A stretch of 64,000 nt of DNA, taken from positions 268,319 through 332,318 of the forward strand of contig VZTG01004270.1 in the NCBI GenBank assembly GCA_013397845.1. The letters are read 5' to 3'. Positions within the stretch are counted from its first letter, which is position 1; each line of letters begins with the position of its first letter. Positions 1 to 13,593 of the stretch are shown piece by piece. Position numbers and translations under genes: made by a program. The notes under the pieces are model-generated. The model was given only the letters and a program-made list of their open reading frames with translations, was not told the origin of the DNA and searched no databases. This stretch comes from Melanocharis versteri. Lineage: Eukaryota; Chordata; Aves; Passeriformes; Melanocharitidae.

Positions 1-1139
1 CCTGAGCAGTGCTTGCAGCCTCTCAGCAGCATGGACACAAGTTCTCTGCTGGAGTAGCTCGTCCCAGGTTCGGGGCAGATGCTACCCCCAAAATGTTTCC
101 TCTCCTGGAACAACGCTTGGAAGGGGGAAAAACATGTCACCCTTCACCAAGGGAGTATTAGAAGATCCTCTCCCATGTGTCAGTTGTGTAAATTGTTAAA
201 AAAGTCTTCGTTTTTTCTAGAAAAATAAAAATACCTGAGCTCTTGGATTGTGAAGACTGTGTCATGGCCATGCTCCCATTTCTGTGTACAGTTCTCCTAC
301 TCTGGCTTTATACGTGCAAGGGAAGCTCTGTCAGAAAATATCTAAATATCTCTGCTGCTCTTGTTGCAAGGTGATTCAATTTCGAAAATAATTTTAATTA
401 AAAATGGAATAAACTAGATAGACAAAATCTAATGCCTCCCCTACCTGCTGTGCCTCCCAAACCTGAGATCATTCTCATTTGAGTGTCTGCTTGGGTATTT
501 CTGCTCCCCATGTGCAAAGTGCATTTTCTCTTCTGCTCGGTCTGACAAGGTATTTGCATCTTGTGCTAAACAAGTGAAACAAAGCCCTCTTTGAAGTGCA
601 TAAAGCCATTTATTTCAAAGGGGAACCATGGAGTGTGGCATGTTGGCAGTGCACTTGGCTTGAATTTATCTTGAAATGCCAAGATGTCTTTTGTGTGTTT
701 TTATAATGACATCATTAGCACCTCTAAAGACTGTTTCACTATCTTCCAGGTAGAAATTCAGACAGATAGGAGTATCTGAGTGAATGGAAGACAGGCAGGT
801 ACACTGCACAAGCTAATTTTCTTGAGCCAGTAGACCAGCAGTAGCACCCAGCCCCTGGGAGGACAGAGCTGCCTACTAGTCTGCTTCACCCACAAGCACC
901 ACATGCTTTACCTACAGGCTATTTCTTATACATACATAAGGGAAACTCCCTTAAAACAGTCACTTCCTTAACCTTCATTAAGGCCCTATGTAGACTCATC
1001 TTTGATGCCTGCAGATCCCTGCCAGCTGGCAATGCCTGGCTGTTGCTGAGCAGAGAGTTCTTCATGTGTAACGCTGCTTGCCTTTCCACTTCCTCCTCCT
1101 CCCTCCCCGCGAGTCCGTCTCCTCCACCTGCTGCATCTT
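1..1139. other. intergenic, no gene seen
   Basis: I see no coding exon, RNA gene or recognisable repeat in this stretch. It is moderately AT-rich single-copy-looking DNA. A perfect octamer (ATTTGCAT) lies at 552-559. It forms the start of the long non-coding flank upstream of POU3F1. Confidence 0.6.
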
Positions 1140-1410
1140 GTTCTAATCTGGTTTGTGAGCACTTTAGGTCAGGGACTGTCTAATTTATAGCGTGTCTGCA
1201 TGCCCCCTAGCACTAGGTAAAAGCTATTAATTCACATCACCCTGTACTTAGAGAAAGTTTTATGGGATCAATAGAGCTGTGCTATTAATAATACAGCTAA
1301 AGTGTAGTAACTTCATACTGTGCATCACCTCAGAATAGCCCCACAACCTATTATAGAAAGAGAGTAATTTCCTCAAAGCTGTGGCTGCAACCAGACCTGG
1401 GGTTTAGCTG
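1140..1410 (+). repeat. possible ancient LINE 3' tail plus SINE-like relic
   Basis: The segment around 1150-1245 has the order of phrases typical of ancient amniote L2/CR1-type LINE 3' tails: a gtgagcactttaggtcaggga-like phrase, then cccctagcacta, then an AT-rich tail. The part after 1320 loosely resembles the antisense body of a MIR-type SINE. Both are strongly decayed, and I rely on memory of the consensus shape, not an alignment. Confidence 0.3.
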
Positions 1411-2264
1411 TCCATTGAAGTATTTGTTGAACCTGAGAACCTTTGTCACAAAGACAAACCAGGCTGGGCGTGGTGCTGGCAAATCTGATTTGAACTTGAA
1501 GAATTTCAGAAATGCTAGAAGTGTGAAGGAAACTTTCTCCTCAAATCACTATAAGATTGCATCAAAACTTATTTTAAAGCTTTCTTAATTTCTACTTTGA
1601 AGCTGTGACTCACATTTAGCATTTCTGTAGCACCTTTCAGTTTAAAATTGATTAGCGATGTTTGCTCAAATGTTTCACTTGAGGTTTTTTTTTAAATTCC
1701 TACATAGGTGTTGACTGAAGAGAAGCAGTAAGAGTGAGTGAAGTGGCAGCTGCTTTTTGACAGTCTTGCCCTGCTGCTTTAGACCATAAGGCTGCATGTG
1801 ACTGGCAGTGTGACATTCTTCCTTGGCGCCCACAAACCTGAGTCCTGCTCTAGAGATGGGTGTGCCCTATGAACGCTCCAGGCTACAGCACTGCCCTTGG
1901 CAAGTGATCACACTGGTGGTCAGGGCAGAGGGGCAGTCCCTGGCCATGAGCTGGGAGCTTTCACTGTCACTTGGCCACAAAGAGCAGCAGAAGCAGCTTT
2001 GAGTTGAGGAAAGTTCTTACCAACCAGCCACCAGGAGAACTGCCATTGCACACCTATGGTTTCAGGCTAGCTGTCATATTGACTGGTGCTATGCAGTTGG
2101 GGCTTGATATCCTCTCATCTCAGATTATTTTTTGCAGACTGCCAAAGGCAGTGTCTTGGTGTGACATTATATCCGTGTTATTAAACATATGTACCCTGAG
2201 ACAGGATCACAAAATGACATCCTGTCTTGCGGTGATTTTATGATGATTAGTCTTTTCCCTGATC
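1411..2264. other. intergenic, no gene seen
   Basis: A 90-codon open frame at 1971-2243 has no recognisable domain, signal peptide or biased composition and is taken as chance. Nothing else stands out. Confidence 0.55.
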
Positions 2265-2990
2265 GTCTGCTTTATGCCCAAAAATGGTTGCTGTAGCTTG
2301 AAGGTGGGTCCAGGGCAGCCTTGGGTTTTTCAAAGCCTCACTCCCGAGGCATTCGGCGTGCCGTGTGGTCTGGGGTTTCTTTTTGCTTGGCTAGCTTGGC
2401 TTTTTGTTAGCTTAGGCAAGAAGTTTCTTACCCTTTCCACAGCCTTGGAAAGGATGCAGCAGCAATCCTTGGGCAGCTTTTTCAAAGCGAACTGGGCAGC
2501 TCAGTTTTGGTCCAAGGTCAGAGACCAGCGGGAAAGGTGAGGGGCCACTCTGTTTTGGCCCCACACCTCGGAAAATCCGAGCCAGCAGGAGAAAAGCAGA
2601 CCAATCCCCACCTGCTTCATCTGCTGTGAAGAGGGGAGCAACACCAGAGATTCACCAGGTTCCCATCTGTTTGCCTGAGCTACTGCGTGAACCTTTTGTT
2701 TTTTGGGTTTTTTTTCTCCCTGAGACAGGAGCTGGCACCATCTTTCTCCCCAGTGCGTGGCCAGCCATTGTGGGGTGTTTTTCTTTCCCTGGCATTTTGG
2801 TTTTTTGTTCCAGTGTGTGTGGAGGGAGAGAGAGGTACAGTCTGACAGTTCGATATCCAGCATATATTTACCATTTTTTACTATGCCATGTGGGCATTCT
2901 GGCAATAAACAGTTTGTTTTTTTCACTTTCATCCACTAGTATTCATTTTTTATTGGTGGAAAGGAATTGTTGGAACCCTTCTTTTTAGAG
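2265..2990 (+). mobile_element. possible decayed retroviral LTR or LTR-adjacent fragment
   Basis: The block has LTR-like features: a T-rich stretch near 2697-2722, then an AATAAA hexamer near 2904 (in tggcaataaacag), followed by T-rich sequence. The text resembles a repeat I associate with songbird endogenous retroviruses. I cannot define clean TG...CA ends or a target duplication. Several overlapping short open frames on both strands lie here and look accidental. It could instead be unique sequence with a chance polyadenylation signal. Confidence 0.35.
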
Positions 2991-5900
2991 AAAACACTCT
3001 GGAAAGAGTATTTTTCTCCTAAACTTGTGTCCAAACGGAGACACATCCTCCGAGCAGTGAATTCTAAGAGAGCCCAGACAAACACGTGAAAATACAGTGC
3101 TGTAGAGCTTTTTAAGGCGATGTTAGATCCCAGACCTTGGGCAATGTGCTCCCAGACTCACACTTGAAACCAGGAAGGGACGATGCATGCCATTATACCA
3201 ATGCACTGCTGGAAATCCAGTGGGTGGTTATGAGGTCTCTGTGCAAAGAGCTACCTTAAAGCACTCTAACAAGAAGTCCTTTGCTTTGCCTCCCAGGAGT
3301 AAGTCCCATAAAGCTTTAGCAACATCTGTCTGAGCTTTTCAGCTCTGCCAGCAACCCCTGGGGAGTTTGTGATTGCTGGATGGATACCTGCCCCCCTGCA
3401 AGGCATTGCACACACACAGGGGGCGGAGAAGCCCGTGCATATTTGTACACAACTGAGTTTCTGCCAGGTGATTTTCATGTCAGAAAATTCCATCTTGCTT
3501 AACTGTAACCTCATCACGATGAGGAAGTAGAAACACATGCTTGGTTTGATGTTCCTGCACATACAATACCATTTACTGTCCTGGAGAAACCAGCTAGGAC
3601 TTATTTTCCTGCTGTGACTTCCTTCTTCCAGGGCTTCACGAGCTCTTGGCACAGCTTTGAAATCCAACCTGGAGAATCAGGGGCACTTCTGAGAGAGGCA
3701 AAAGCAACAGCAGAGCCCTTGAGCTTGCTTTTCCTTCTGATGCTACACAGCCAGACGAAAAGGAAAAGAAAGCTGGGGGCAGTTCCTTTATGTCCTGACT
3801 TCAGAGATCACGAGAATGGTTTTGCTTTGGCATTGTTTACAATAGAACTGGGAATATCTTAGCAGCTGACTATTGATTTCGAAGGTGTAGTATAAACAAA
3901 TGAGCCTAAGAATCAAGGGGACATTTATCCTGTGACCATTGCTGCTACGTTTTCCTCAGGCATCATCATCTGAAACAAGTTCATTGTGTGAAACACTGTC
4001 TCTGCTGCCTGGGATATGTTACACATCAGCTGCAGCTGACGCTTGTACCTAGCTATGCATACCAGCTGCACGTGTAATTCATTTTTAATAGTATATTTAT
4101 GATTCAAACTGGGTCTTTCTGTCTCTTTTTTTTTTTCTCAGGCTATTTTTAAATTGCTCAAATGGCAGGGCATTCATTATTTCCACTAGATGACTACGTC
4201 GTTTTGTTCCCTAGTAGACGTTTCAAAAAGGAGTGTAGTGGTTTACTGTCTACTGAAAGTGGCTAATTAAGAAATGTATTTCTCAAATTAGTACTTGGAG
4301 CAGTTTCCCTGGACTGTCACGTGAAGAAAATTATTTTAGTAATTTTCCCAAAAGGTGAGAATGCTGTAACATAATGCAAACCTTCCCTGTATTTTCCTAT
4401 AGGTGAAGGTTGTTGGTAGATAAGCCTTGACTTGTGATCTGATTAGTCTCTGCTTCAGGAGTGTCTTTTTGAAAGTGTGTACGTGTATCTGTATATGTAT
4501 TGTATATAAAATATATAATTTTGTTTTTAAAGGTGAACACGTATGCCAGCTGAAGAGCATACATTCCACTTAATGTTACAGAAATGTGTTGGGAACAAAC
4601 TTGTTCAGAAGAAAAGCATAGTGCGCTGGTGACTGAATAATGATTAATGTCTTAGCAAAATCACTGTTCTTGGGTAAAATCACTCAGCGAAGAACTACTG
4701 TGTTTAAGAACAGTCTTACCAGAGGAATAGATAGATCATACTTTGACATGCATTATCAATATGCTGGCGACTGCTTTTCTTCTCACATTTCATGATAAGA
4801 AAGTCACTGTGACCCAACCTCTGAAGTGTCCACACTGTCTTTTAAAACATGAACTAAGACCCATAGTTACACAGAAATTCAGTTAAGTTTTTACAGCAAG
4901 TTTCCACTTCATTCCACATTTTATTAGTTATCGTGAAAAACCCTTTCTCTCTGATCTGTACATTTTCAGACGCTCTGAGTGACAGCCTTCTCTTTAAAGC
5001 CAGTTATTTCCTCTGTCAAATGAAGGGAGAGTCCTGTGGGGAACTTTCCAGGATAAGCAGGACTCATCCCCAGCTGTGGCCTTCTTTTTTTGAAAAATAA
5101 ACCATGTTTCTTTAAACAAAATGGTAACACTTATGCTCCTAATTCTGCTTACCTCCTGGCCCGGGATTTGTAAATGTAAGTTCAGATTATGAATGCATGT
5201 GCAGTGTCTGATATTTCTAGGAAGAATACTTTATAACTGAAATCTCTCTTCTCCTGGGGATGAAAGCAAAACAAATTTAAGGATTAAATCACAGAGAGGT
5301 ATAATCCCCAAGGGAAACTTACTTTAGTTATTATGATTATATTACGATATACGCTTCAGTACAGCAAAAGCTGTGTGAATACCATTTCAATGGGGAATAA
5401 TTTTTAGTCTTACAGCCTATAGTACATTATAATGCATTTCTGGAAGCTTGATGAATCGTAACTGCAATTCTCAGACATCTTTGCTTTCTGATATTCCTAA
5501 CCTTCTCTTCTAAAAGAGAAAGGAAAAGAGTATGAGATTCATAAAAGAAAATCTTAAAACAATTTAGTTAGACAAGTTTTAATCACGCATTAATTACACG
5601 TCCCTATATGTGCTTCATGTTATGCAGTGTTTATGCAGTTTCTGGAAAAATAACAGGGTGAACCATTTCAGAGAGTCTAGTGCTGCCTTTTTATTGGTGT
5701 GAGACCTGAGTGATCAACCCAGGTCAGCTTCTGGGTGGGTAAGTCACCTGTGCAAGGTGTGAGATGTAGGGAATTAGGTCCTCCTGCACACAGTGGCTGA
5801 ATGCTTTTGCATGCTATTTCTCACATGGAGCCTTGAGGCAGCAGATCAACCCCCAGAGCCCACTGTAGGCCCAATATTGGAGCACAGGACTGTACTCATA

Positions 5901-6338
5901 GCTGTGTTAAGACTCTGTTTTGCATCCCACTGTGCCCAAGAAAGGAAATCTTCAACTCAGCTGTTGAGAAACGGAAGTTCGTGGATTTCAAATTACTTTT
6001 TTTTTGGAAGGTGAAACAGAAGCTGGTCCTGATGTTTGAGTGAATATGCAATAAATGAGACTAGCTAAAAGTAAAACAAAAGGATATGGTCGCAGTATAG
6101 CAAAGGCTAGAAATCCTATATACAATAACTGGCAAGCCACTGCTGCCTGGTGGTGTTTAACAGCACTGTACAAGGGAACAGCTACACATCCTTCCATGTC
6201 CATAGTGAATTAACTGCTCTAGAAGACTGCTATTTGGTTGAGTATTCAGGTTTCCTGTCCACACAGCCAGATCCTTATTCTGCCACACATACCATCTAAT
6301 TCCACCGTTTGCGTGTACCAAACAATACAGTGTTTATA
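2991..6338. other. intergenic, no gene seen
   Basis: AT-rich non-coding DNA. Open frames (for example 3266-3667 minus and 3614-3862 plus) have no recognisable domain. The AT-rich segment around 5320-5470 looks like possible conserved non-coding sequence, with several homeodomain-type TAAT/ATTA cores, but this cannot be shown without alignment. Confidence 0.55.
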
Positions 6339-6462
6339 GATGCTTAACTAAAGAAGAGACTAAATTACTAGCCCAAAGTCATACATAGAGTCCCTCGGAG
6401 TAAGAACATGAGCCCAGATCTTCAAAACCCTAGTCTGGTGCCCTTACCATGAGATCAACCTT
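6339..6462 (-). repeat. MIR-like (CORE-SINE) relic
   Basis: Read on the + strand this follows the reverse complement of a MIR-type SINE: ttaact...aagaag, then tagcccaaagtcata, then a tRNA-derived part ending in agcccagatcttcaaa and tctggtgcccttaccat. The phrases that match are those for internal promoter and core parts. It is heavily diverged, consistent with a pre-avian insertion. Confidence 0.45.
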
Positions 6463-6559
6463 CCTGTGAAGACTGAAAATCCATACTGGTTGCACTGTTG
6501 CACTGTATACAGGTGCCTCTAGAATACCGTGCTCTTTACAGAGCACTTCATTACCAAGA

Positions 6560-6780
6560 AGGTATTGATTGACACATTGGAGGGAGTTCAGAGAAGAGCA
6601 ACAAAAATAATTAGAGAGTGAAGAGATTGACTGGAAAGATTGATTTAAGAGGGAAGATTAAGTGAGATAAATATGTATAGTTTGGCTCACCTGCAGCATG
6701 GTGCATAAGTCCACAAATATTTAAAGGATGTAAACAATCAGGAGGAAGAGCTACCAACACTGGTCCAGTCTATTTGTGAT
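6560..6780 (+). mobile_element. CR1-type LINE ORF2 relic
   Basis: Conceptual translation around 6578-6619 gives LEGVQRRATKIIRE-like sequence, close to the conserved C-terminal part of CR1 ORF2 downstream of reverse transcriptase. A later part reads like the vHKYLKDVNN segment of the same region. Stops and frame changes interrupt it, so it is a dead fragment without the 3' end. CR1 elements are the dominant LINEs of birds and reptiles. This copy looks old. Confidence 0.6.
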
Positions 6781-9700
6781 TTGGTGGTGCCACATGCTGT
6801 TGCTGTACAGAGCTTTCTCAGAGCGTGACTGGGTCACAAAGCCTGCCCCTCAGCGTCCTCAGGGGAAAAATGGCTATTGGGGTTTTGGGACCAGTGTGAC
6901 AATACAACAGGATTCTCTTCTGGGCAATGGCAGGCACTGGGGTGGGGGGAGGTGGAGGGAGCAGGCACTTAACAGAGTCGTGGAGGGTGTTTCCTGATCT
7001 AGAGCAGCAGGACTCATACCAATTGCATGAGACACTGGAGAGGAGACCTTGTAGTTAATACCTTTGTATCAGTTAATGTGAGTTGCCATCGTAACTATAA
7101 TTCTTGATTATTGTGGAATAGCACAACAAGAAGCCAGGTAAAGACTGTGGAAGTCCGTAGTAAGTCTGGATTGGACCATCCCAGCTTTGATCAACCATAG
7201 AATGAGTTGGAAACAAGCTACTTCAAATAAATCCTAAAATAACATTTGAGATTCGAATTTTTTTTCAAGGAGAAAGTGGATTTCCTAGTAATAATAAACC
7301 CTCCACGACCCTGTAGCTTTAATAGTTTCAGGTGACATTTAGTGGCTGCCATCAAATAATCACAGCACAGAGCTTACTGGATGTCATTGCTCACCCAAGG
7401 AAATTTCCACATCATTCTAGGAATATAACAGGCATGTCTTGTTGCTGTCCTTGCAGCAGGACAGGGCTGATGTTCCCATGTCCTGAGGCAAACCCACACC
7501 CAGTTGTGCCCATTGGTGTTGCTGCACGATAAATAGATCAGGATGGGGATGGGGGAGGATGTTGTGTGAGATGTGCTTTTTCCAACAGCATATCACTTTG
7601 CAAAGACAGAATGTGCTGATCTGTGAATTTATGCCTGGGAATTAAACATATCTACAGCAGAATCACATCGATGTGTGCAGCTGTGAGGAGATGCTAATGC
7701 GTAGCTGCATGTACAGAACTTTTCGGGTGAGCTTCCCTGCCCTCCTTTTCTTCCTGTGCAAGTAAAAGAAAAGCCACAGCTTGTTCTCCCATTACAACCA
7801 CTGGCTTGTACATTCCCCTTTTCTTTTCTTTGCAGGCTCTGTTTGTAGTTATACAGTTAGGTCTCCACAGAGTAATTTACTGGTTGAATCTCTCCCAGAA
7901 TCCAGCTTGAAACCAAGCTGTAAAAACAGCTGAGAGTGTAAATAATTCATGCAGACAATATGACTTTTTTATGTAAATTCGGTGCATTAACCCTCTATTA
8001 TAATGATGGACGACAGATATGGGCGACGTTGCCTTGGTAAGAGCTAATGGATGGCCGCCATAAATTCACTGCACATTTTATTGTGTTGCTGGAAATTGTG
8101 CCTTCAGGCAATGCTGTTTACTTTTATGTAAAACTCAGGGTTCCCTAAATATTACAAATATTTTACATCCGACTCCTCAGCATTTGGGCACGGCACACAA
8201 ATCAGACTTTCTTCATTTGAGCTGTAATTAAAGGTTTGGGTTTTTTTCAGGGACAATTATCTAAAATTATAAAGAGAAATATGTTTTCCCCTTTAGATGT
8301 TCAGTCATTGATGTATTAACAAAACCTCTGAAGAAAGATATTAAATAACTGCAACATACAACTTTGCATTAGGCTATATGCTGTATGCATACATAAAAAT
8401 TTGGAAATAGTTTCTTGTTACTGGTTTTTATTTTCTACCATTTCTTGTGCTTAGTTACACATAAAAGATTCTTCTTTTCCCCACACGTATGCTTCTCTCT
8501 ATAATTCATATCTGTTTTATCAGTGTAATTCTCTGAACAGTGTCCTTGAGGATTTCTGTATCTCAGTAAACATGGCAACTTCAGTTCATTTCAGGGAATT
8601 TTAAATAAAGAATTCCTGGTTACTTTTTGTTTCCACATGTTACTCTTTTGTACAGACCTTAAGTACATTGGGATGACACAGGTAATTTTTCTCACAAAAA
8701 ATGGTCTCAGCAAAACAGAAACTTACTGTATATACTTAAGTACAATGTTTTCTTTACAAGTTTTTTAAGACATAATTATTATAAGCACACAATTAATCCA
8801 GCTTAATCAAACATTCAATTAAGTCTCACAGTACACTGTGGCTTTGGAAGAAGGAAACAAGCAAAAAGCAGTCACATGTAGAGAAGGATCCTACTTCTTC
8901 TGAGAGTGTGAACAGGGTCTCCTCCACAACAAAGGGAGGCAATGCCAGGAACAATGGCATGTTTGTCCCTGGCACGTTGGCCAAACACCAGCTGGCCAGA
9001 GGGCCTCGATGACTGGAGCAGTCTCTGGGAAAGCACCTGTGTGAGAGTTTATTGAAATCCCTGTTGGAATTTTTGAGGGAAATCTTGTAGATTAGCAGTG
9101 GTAAAAGCATGTTCGCTCAGTCTTCTTCTTTCAATGGAATGTGCCCGTTTGGGCAGTTTTGTTTTGATATCTCTGTGAAAAAACGCTGCACTAAGTTGAC
9201 TAGGAGTGACTACAACTGAGCTAACTCCAACAGAAATGCATCACACCTTCCAAAACACCCCAGTTCCCTGAGGTCTAAATAGAGGGCACGCTGTAAGAGA
9301 GGTGAAAACCACTGAATAGAAGGGCAGTGCAACAACTGTGCAGGGGGAAAAGGGCTAACAAAATTAATCACAGGTAGTATTAAGGAAAGTCTAGCAGTTT
9401 AATTACACATGAACCTATTTAATAATCGGGTTTATTTTGTATCCTGGCTGAGCATGCTCCTTTCAACTATATTAGGAATGTCACAAGATAAAAGGACAAA
9501 ACCCATTACCAAGGGCATTCACTTATTCTTAGTCTTCGATATTGACTGAGGCTCCTAAATTTGGACTTTCAGATTTTGCACTTTATTCTTCCGACGTGCT
9601 CTGATGTGCTCTACTGCCCTGAAGCCACTTTGCAAAATTCATAGCAGCTTTCACATGCTCTGATGCTTCTTGGGACCAATTCAATATCGAACAATAGATG

Positions 9701-10703
9701 TGTGTGCAGTAGAGCCAGGAAATGTTACACAGGAGATCATAGGCTTATTCCCCAATAATATTTTGATTTGTAAAGTATTCCACTACAAAAAACACACACA
9801 GGAGACAGCATTAAAAAGCATTAGAGACCATAGCCAGCAAGACAGAAAGGTGTCTTAAAATACAGATTGACAGCAAGGGCTGGGGTATAAGCAGGACACA
9901 CTAAATAATCAGTGGAAATGTTATAGAACGAGTTTTCAGCATTTTACATTATTCAGCCATTTAACAAATGTCTCTTGGGACAGAATTTGGCCTTCAAAAA
10001 AAAAAAACCAAAACCTGATTTTTGACTTTTTTCCCCTGTTGTTTAAAATAAAGGTGTTTTTGTAATTCATGCATCAAGAGAAGGCCAGTTTTCCAGTCTT
10101 GTTCCTTGTCCAGTGCATTTCCATGCAGAGCAGACACAGACATGGATTGCTGGAAGCAGTTATAGGGCAGGTTTGATCTGTTTGAAGGAGTCTATGTCTA
10201 TGATCCAGGACATAATATTCAGCGTGATCCCTCTCTCTCTTCCTTATGGAGAGCAGAGTATCCCTCTGGTTAACAACATGCAGATCATAAGGCATCATAC
10301 TGTCCAGGTAGGCAGTTTAAATGTCAAATGCTCTGAACTCTCGAGCAGTAATTTTTGGCTGCCACCCCATCTTGGATGGTTTGCTTCTATGGAATTTGTT
10401 GCAAGGATCACAAGACTTCGGTTGCACGGGGGGAAACAGCACTTTCTTTCCTGTGCTGCAGTACCAGCTGTGTCATGTGTATCTCAGAGGTGATAAAACG
10501 AGAGGGAAATGTATTTTGAGATGGAAGCAGAGCTTGAAAGCATATGGGCTGCCTTGTAGGATTATGAAGAGAACATTTCTCTTCCTCATGATGAACATGT
10601 CCCTGGGTCAGTCCAAATACTATCTGCAATTGCAGATTGCTACAAATCAGAGTCCCTAACGAGCCTTCCTTAATTTCCTCTAGAACAATAATGTTCTTGT
10701 ATT
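6781..10703. other. intergenic, no gene seen
   Basis: AT-rich non-coding DNA with no supported gene. The most structured part is the 7960-8170 segment, listed separately. The frames at 8826-9110 (minus) and 10113-10493 (plus) have no recognisable domain. Confidence 0.55.
7960..8170. promoter_or_regulatory. candidate conserved element with RFX X-box-like site
   Basis: The site GTTGCCTTGGTAAG at 8028-8041 matches 12 of 14 positions of the palindromic RFX X-box GTTGCCATGGTAAC. It is followed at about 8050 by atggccgccat, a YY1-like and partly palindromic core, and flanked by AT-rich homeodomain-type sequence. The motif match is seen directly. Enhancer function is inference. Confidence 0.3.
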
Positions 10704-10797
10704 CTTCATAGAACCGTGGTTTGTTTTGGAAGGGACCTTTGAAGATCATCCAGTCAGACACTGCTGCCATGGGCCTTTCACTGACACTGGGATAGGT
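10704..10797 (-). mobile_element. CR1 LINE 3'-end fragment, antisense
   Basis: On the + strand the phrases cataga, ttttggaagggacc and gaagatcatccagtc are the reverse complement of the CR1 3' end, followed by gccatgggc. It is a short 3'-truncated relic that abuts a second CR1 3' end in the opposite orientation. Confidence 0.65.
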
Positions 10798-10802
10798 TTC
10801 AC

Positions 10803-10947
10803 AGAGAAGTCGTGGATGCCCCATCCCTGGAAGTGTTCAAGGCCAGGTTTCAAGCAACCTGGTCTGGTAGAATGATGGAACTGGGAGTTAGAACTGGATG
10901 ATCCTTAAGGTTGTTTCCAACCCAAACCATTTCTGGATTCTGTGAAC
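10803..10947 (+). mobile_element. CR1 LINE 3'-end fragment, sense
   Basis: This contains tggatgccccatccctgg, agtgttcaaggccagg, caacctggtctggt, ggatgatccttaagg and ttccaacccaaacc, ending in attctgtga. That is the standard CR1 3' end in the forward direction. It is head-to-head in sequence sense with the fragment at 10704-10797, giving an imperfect palindrome. Confidence 0.75.
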
Positions 10948-13217
10948 AGAATGCTCCACATACACTGTGGAGCAGGTTTCACTTTGGTTAATTTAGGGCT
11001 CATGAAAAGAATGAGGCCCGGATTGACCACCCATTTCTCGTGTCCAAATGCAGCATTGTCAATACAAAGATTTTTCTTAGCCCCCTTCTTCTGTTTAATA
11101 CATTTAAGTACTGCACTCTGCATATGAAGGATAGTGATGTTATCAGAAAGCATTCAAAAACATATGTTTTAATGAAATGTGTTGACAACTGCTGAAGTAA
11201 AGTTTTTGTTAAGTCTCAAGAGTTTATCCATGACAAGCAGTATTAATGAATTGAATTAATTAAAAAGCATTTCAAGATGAAACAGGACCTGTTCTATGTA
11301 AAATGCTCTATACATTAGACAAGCATTATGGAAATCACTGCTTTGTACTACACTGTAATGCAGCCATTTATAAAAGCTTCTCAAGATCCATGGATAGCAG
11401 TAATTTGGGTTTAGCATGTCTTTGAAATTCATTGAATACAGCATGCGCTATTTAAAAGCATGAAATCTGGATGGTTACACTGCTATCAACGTTTATTTGG
11501 CTTGGAGAGGGACACAAGAGCTCAACATTACTGGGATGAGTGAGTGGGCATGGGAACAGGGTGGAATGATGGGGGCCTGGCAAGCCCTGGCAGAGGCTCG
11601 TGCTGACATTTTCAGGGAGCAGACTCGTCTGGCAATAACTCAGGGTCCTGAGCTGGTTTGAAATGGGAGCTGTTTTACTAAAAGTAATTTCTCATCTCTG
11701 CTGTTCCTCTGCCACAAACTCCTCTACTTTTTGGACCAGGCTTGTTCTTCACTATGTCCTCTCCTTTTTTGGTTGCTTTTTTGCCCTCTCTAAGAGCAAT
11801 ACCATCAGCAGTGACCACTGGCATTACGAAATATCTGTATTCCACATCATGAATCACTACAATGGGCTAAACAGTCTTATGAGTGTGTGCAATGGGGTTT
11901 GTGTGAGCTTCTGGCCGTGGCCCTGGGAAGACAAGAATGAGCAAGGGTTGTGCAGCCCTACAGCAGGACCAAAGATACAGGTGCCCACTGGCAGGAGCAA
12001 AGGGCAATTCTGCCTCGCTGGGCCAAAATCAATCATAAAATGACAGTTCTTGGCTGGAAACTTTTACCTCAGAGGGAAATGTCTGTTTGCACACAGGGAG
12101 AATTCTTACTAGGTTGAGTTACGATTGTGGCTTGGATTTGGATGAGTAAGGTAACAGTGCCCACACAGAGCACATTAAAAAAATATATCTTTAAGATATT
12201 ATTAAGTATGTAACATATTCATAAATACAAAATATAAAAGGTGAAAGATGAGAAACTGTGAAAAACAAAATGATTTCATACATGCATGGTGAAGTTTGTT
12301 TCACTTTATGCGTCTCAAGGTTTGGCTTGTAGGAGATTATTCCCGGTGGATCCACCTTTAGCTATCTGCTTTGTAATTCCTCTGGATCTTAATAAAGGAA
12401 AATACATCCTTCAAGGAGAACTAGCCAAAAATCTGTTGGTACATTTGAAATATTGTAATATATTAATACTCAAAATTCAATCAAGAATATGGCTGTGCAG
12501 TAGAGAAGAAAAAAAAACCCTAAATACAAAATGAAGGTCAGGTTCCTCAAGCAATGTACACATATATTTAAAGGATGGTAACATTTGCTACTTAGCTACT
12601 GCACATGTTCCTAAAAATTTGTTTAAGACATTGCTTGGAATATCAGTAAATCTGACAGGCAGCCTCATTGGTTAGAAAAAGGGATAATTCATTTGGCCCT
12701 TAGTGTATTAGGAAAAGAGCAGCCAAAATTGCATCCCAAAGTGCTTTGGGAGATTCATCCTCTAAGCAGGTATGAATCTGCTCTGTGAAGAAAATAAGAG
12801 AGCTTGTTCTGCTACTTCACTATAACATGAGCAATATGTTTGCACTTGTCACAGGTAACATTTGCATTTATTATCTGCATGTAGAGAACTTCTAAGCTTT
12901 CTTATACCTGCTAAACCGGCCCAGGTAGCATTTGGGCCTGACCAAAAGAAGTCTCTCCCCACCGGCTAGGTGCTGTGCTGCCTGCAGAGCAGTATCTGCC
13001 AAAACGAGGTCTTGCATTTTCTGTTTCCCTTCAGACTCTTCTTGCCAACTCGATTCCAGGAAGGACCAAAAAGCCTTTTCTGTGCAGCCATTTTTGAGGG
13101 CTGAAATAGCCTGCCTCCTCCTCAGTCTGTCCAGAGTGCCTGGCACATTCTCTGTCAGGCCGACTGACCAGGCAAGACCACAATATGTGGCACACATGAA
13201 GTGATGGAAGTGAAAGT
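10948..13217. other. intergenic, no gene seen
   Basis: AT-rich DNA with a perfect octamer ATTTGCAT at 12860-12867. Overlapping open frames at 12892-13204 on both strands have no recognisable product. No RNA gene seen. Confidence 0.55.
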
Positions 13218-13223
13218 CTAAGA

Positions 13224-13587
13224 TGTGGACGCTGAAAGCTTGGTGGCAGAGAGATTTTTCAGTATCTGCCTGTGTCCGTGAGCATTCTCACTTTCTCACG
13301 GAGCTAGCTGAGAAACAGCTAGAGAGCTTTTATAAATAATTTGTCTATCTTGCACTTGTGAGATGTTTTTGGATGTTGTTATTGTAGGACCGAAGGTCTG
13401 TTTAGGAAATGTGTGTTTTTAGGATCTAGCCAATAGCCCTGGTGGGTGGTCAGCTAAGATCCAATGGCTTTTCTATAACTTAGAGTATAAAACTCTTCTG
13501 TATATAAATAAATAACGGCTTTTCTATCGAGTCCCTCCTGAGTTCGGTTCTCTCCTTCCTCCCTGGGCCGTGTCCATCATTGCGACA
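13224..13587 (+). mobile_element. solo LTR of an endogenous retrovirus (copy 1)
   Basis: A 364-bp element begins TGTGGACGC and ends TTGCGACA, and is flanked by the perfect 6-bp target duplication ctaaga (13218-13223 and 13588-13593). Inside are a TATAAAA box at 13487-13493 and an AATAAA signal at 13508-13513. No gag, pol or env remains beside it, so it is a solo LTR. The 6-bp duplication fits class II (ERVK-like) elements. A closely related copy lies inverted at 22254-22615. Boundaries were set by comparing the two copies. Confidence 0.9.
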
Positions 13588-13593
13588 CTAAGA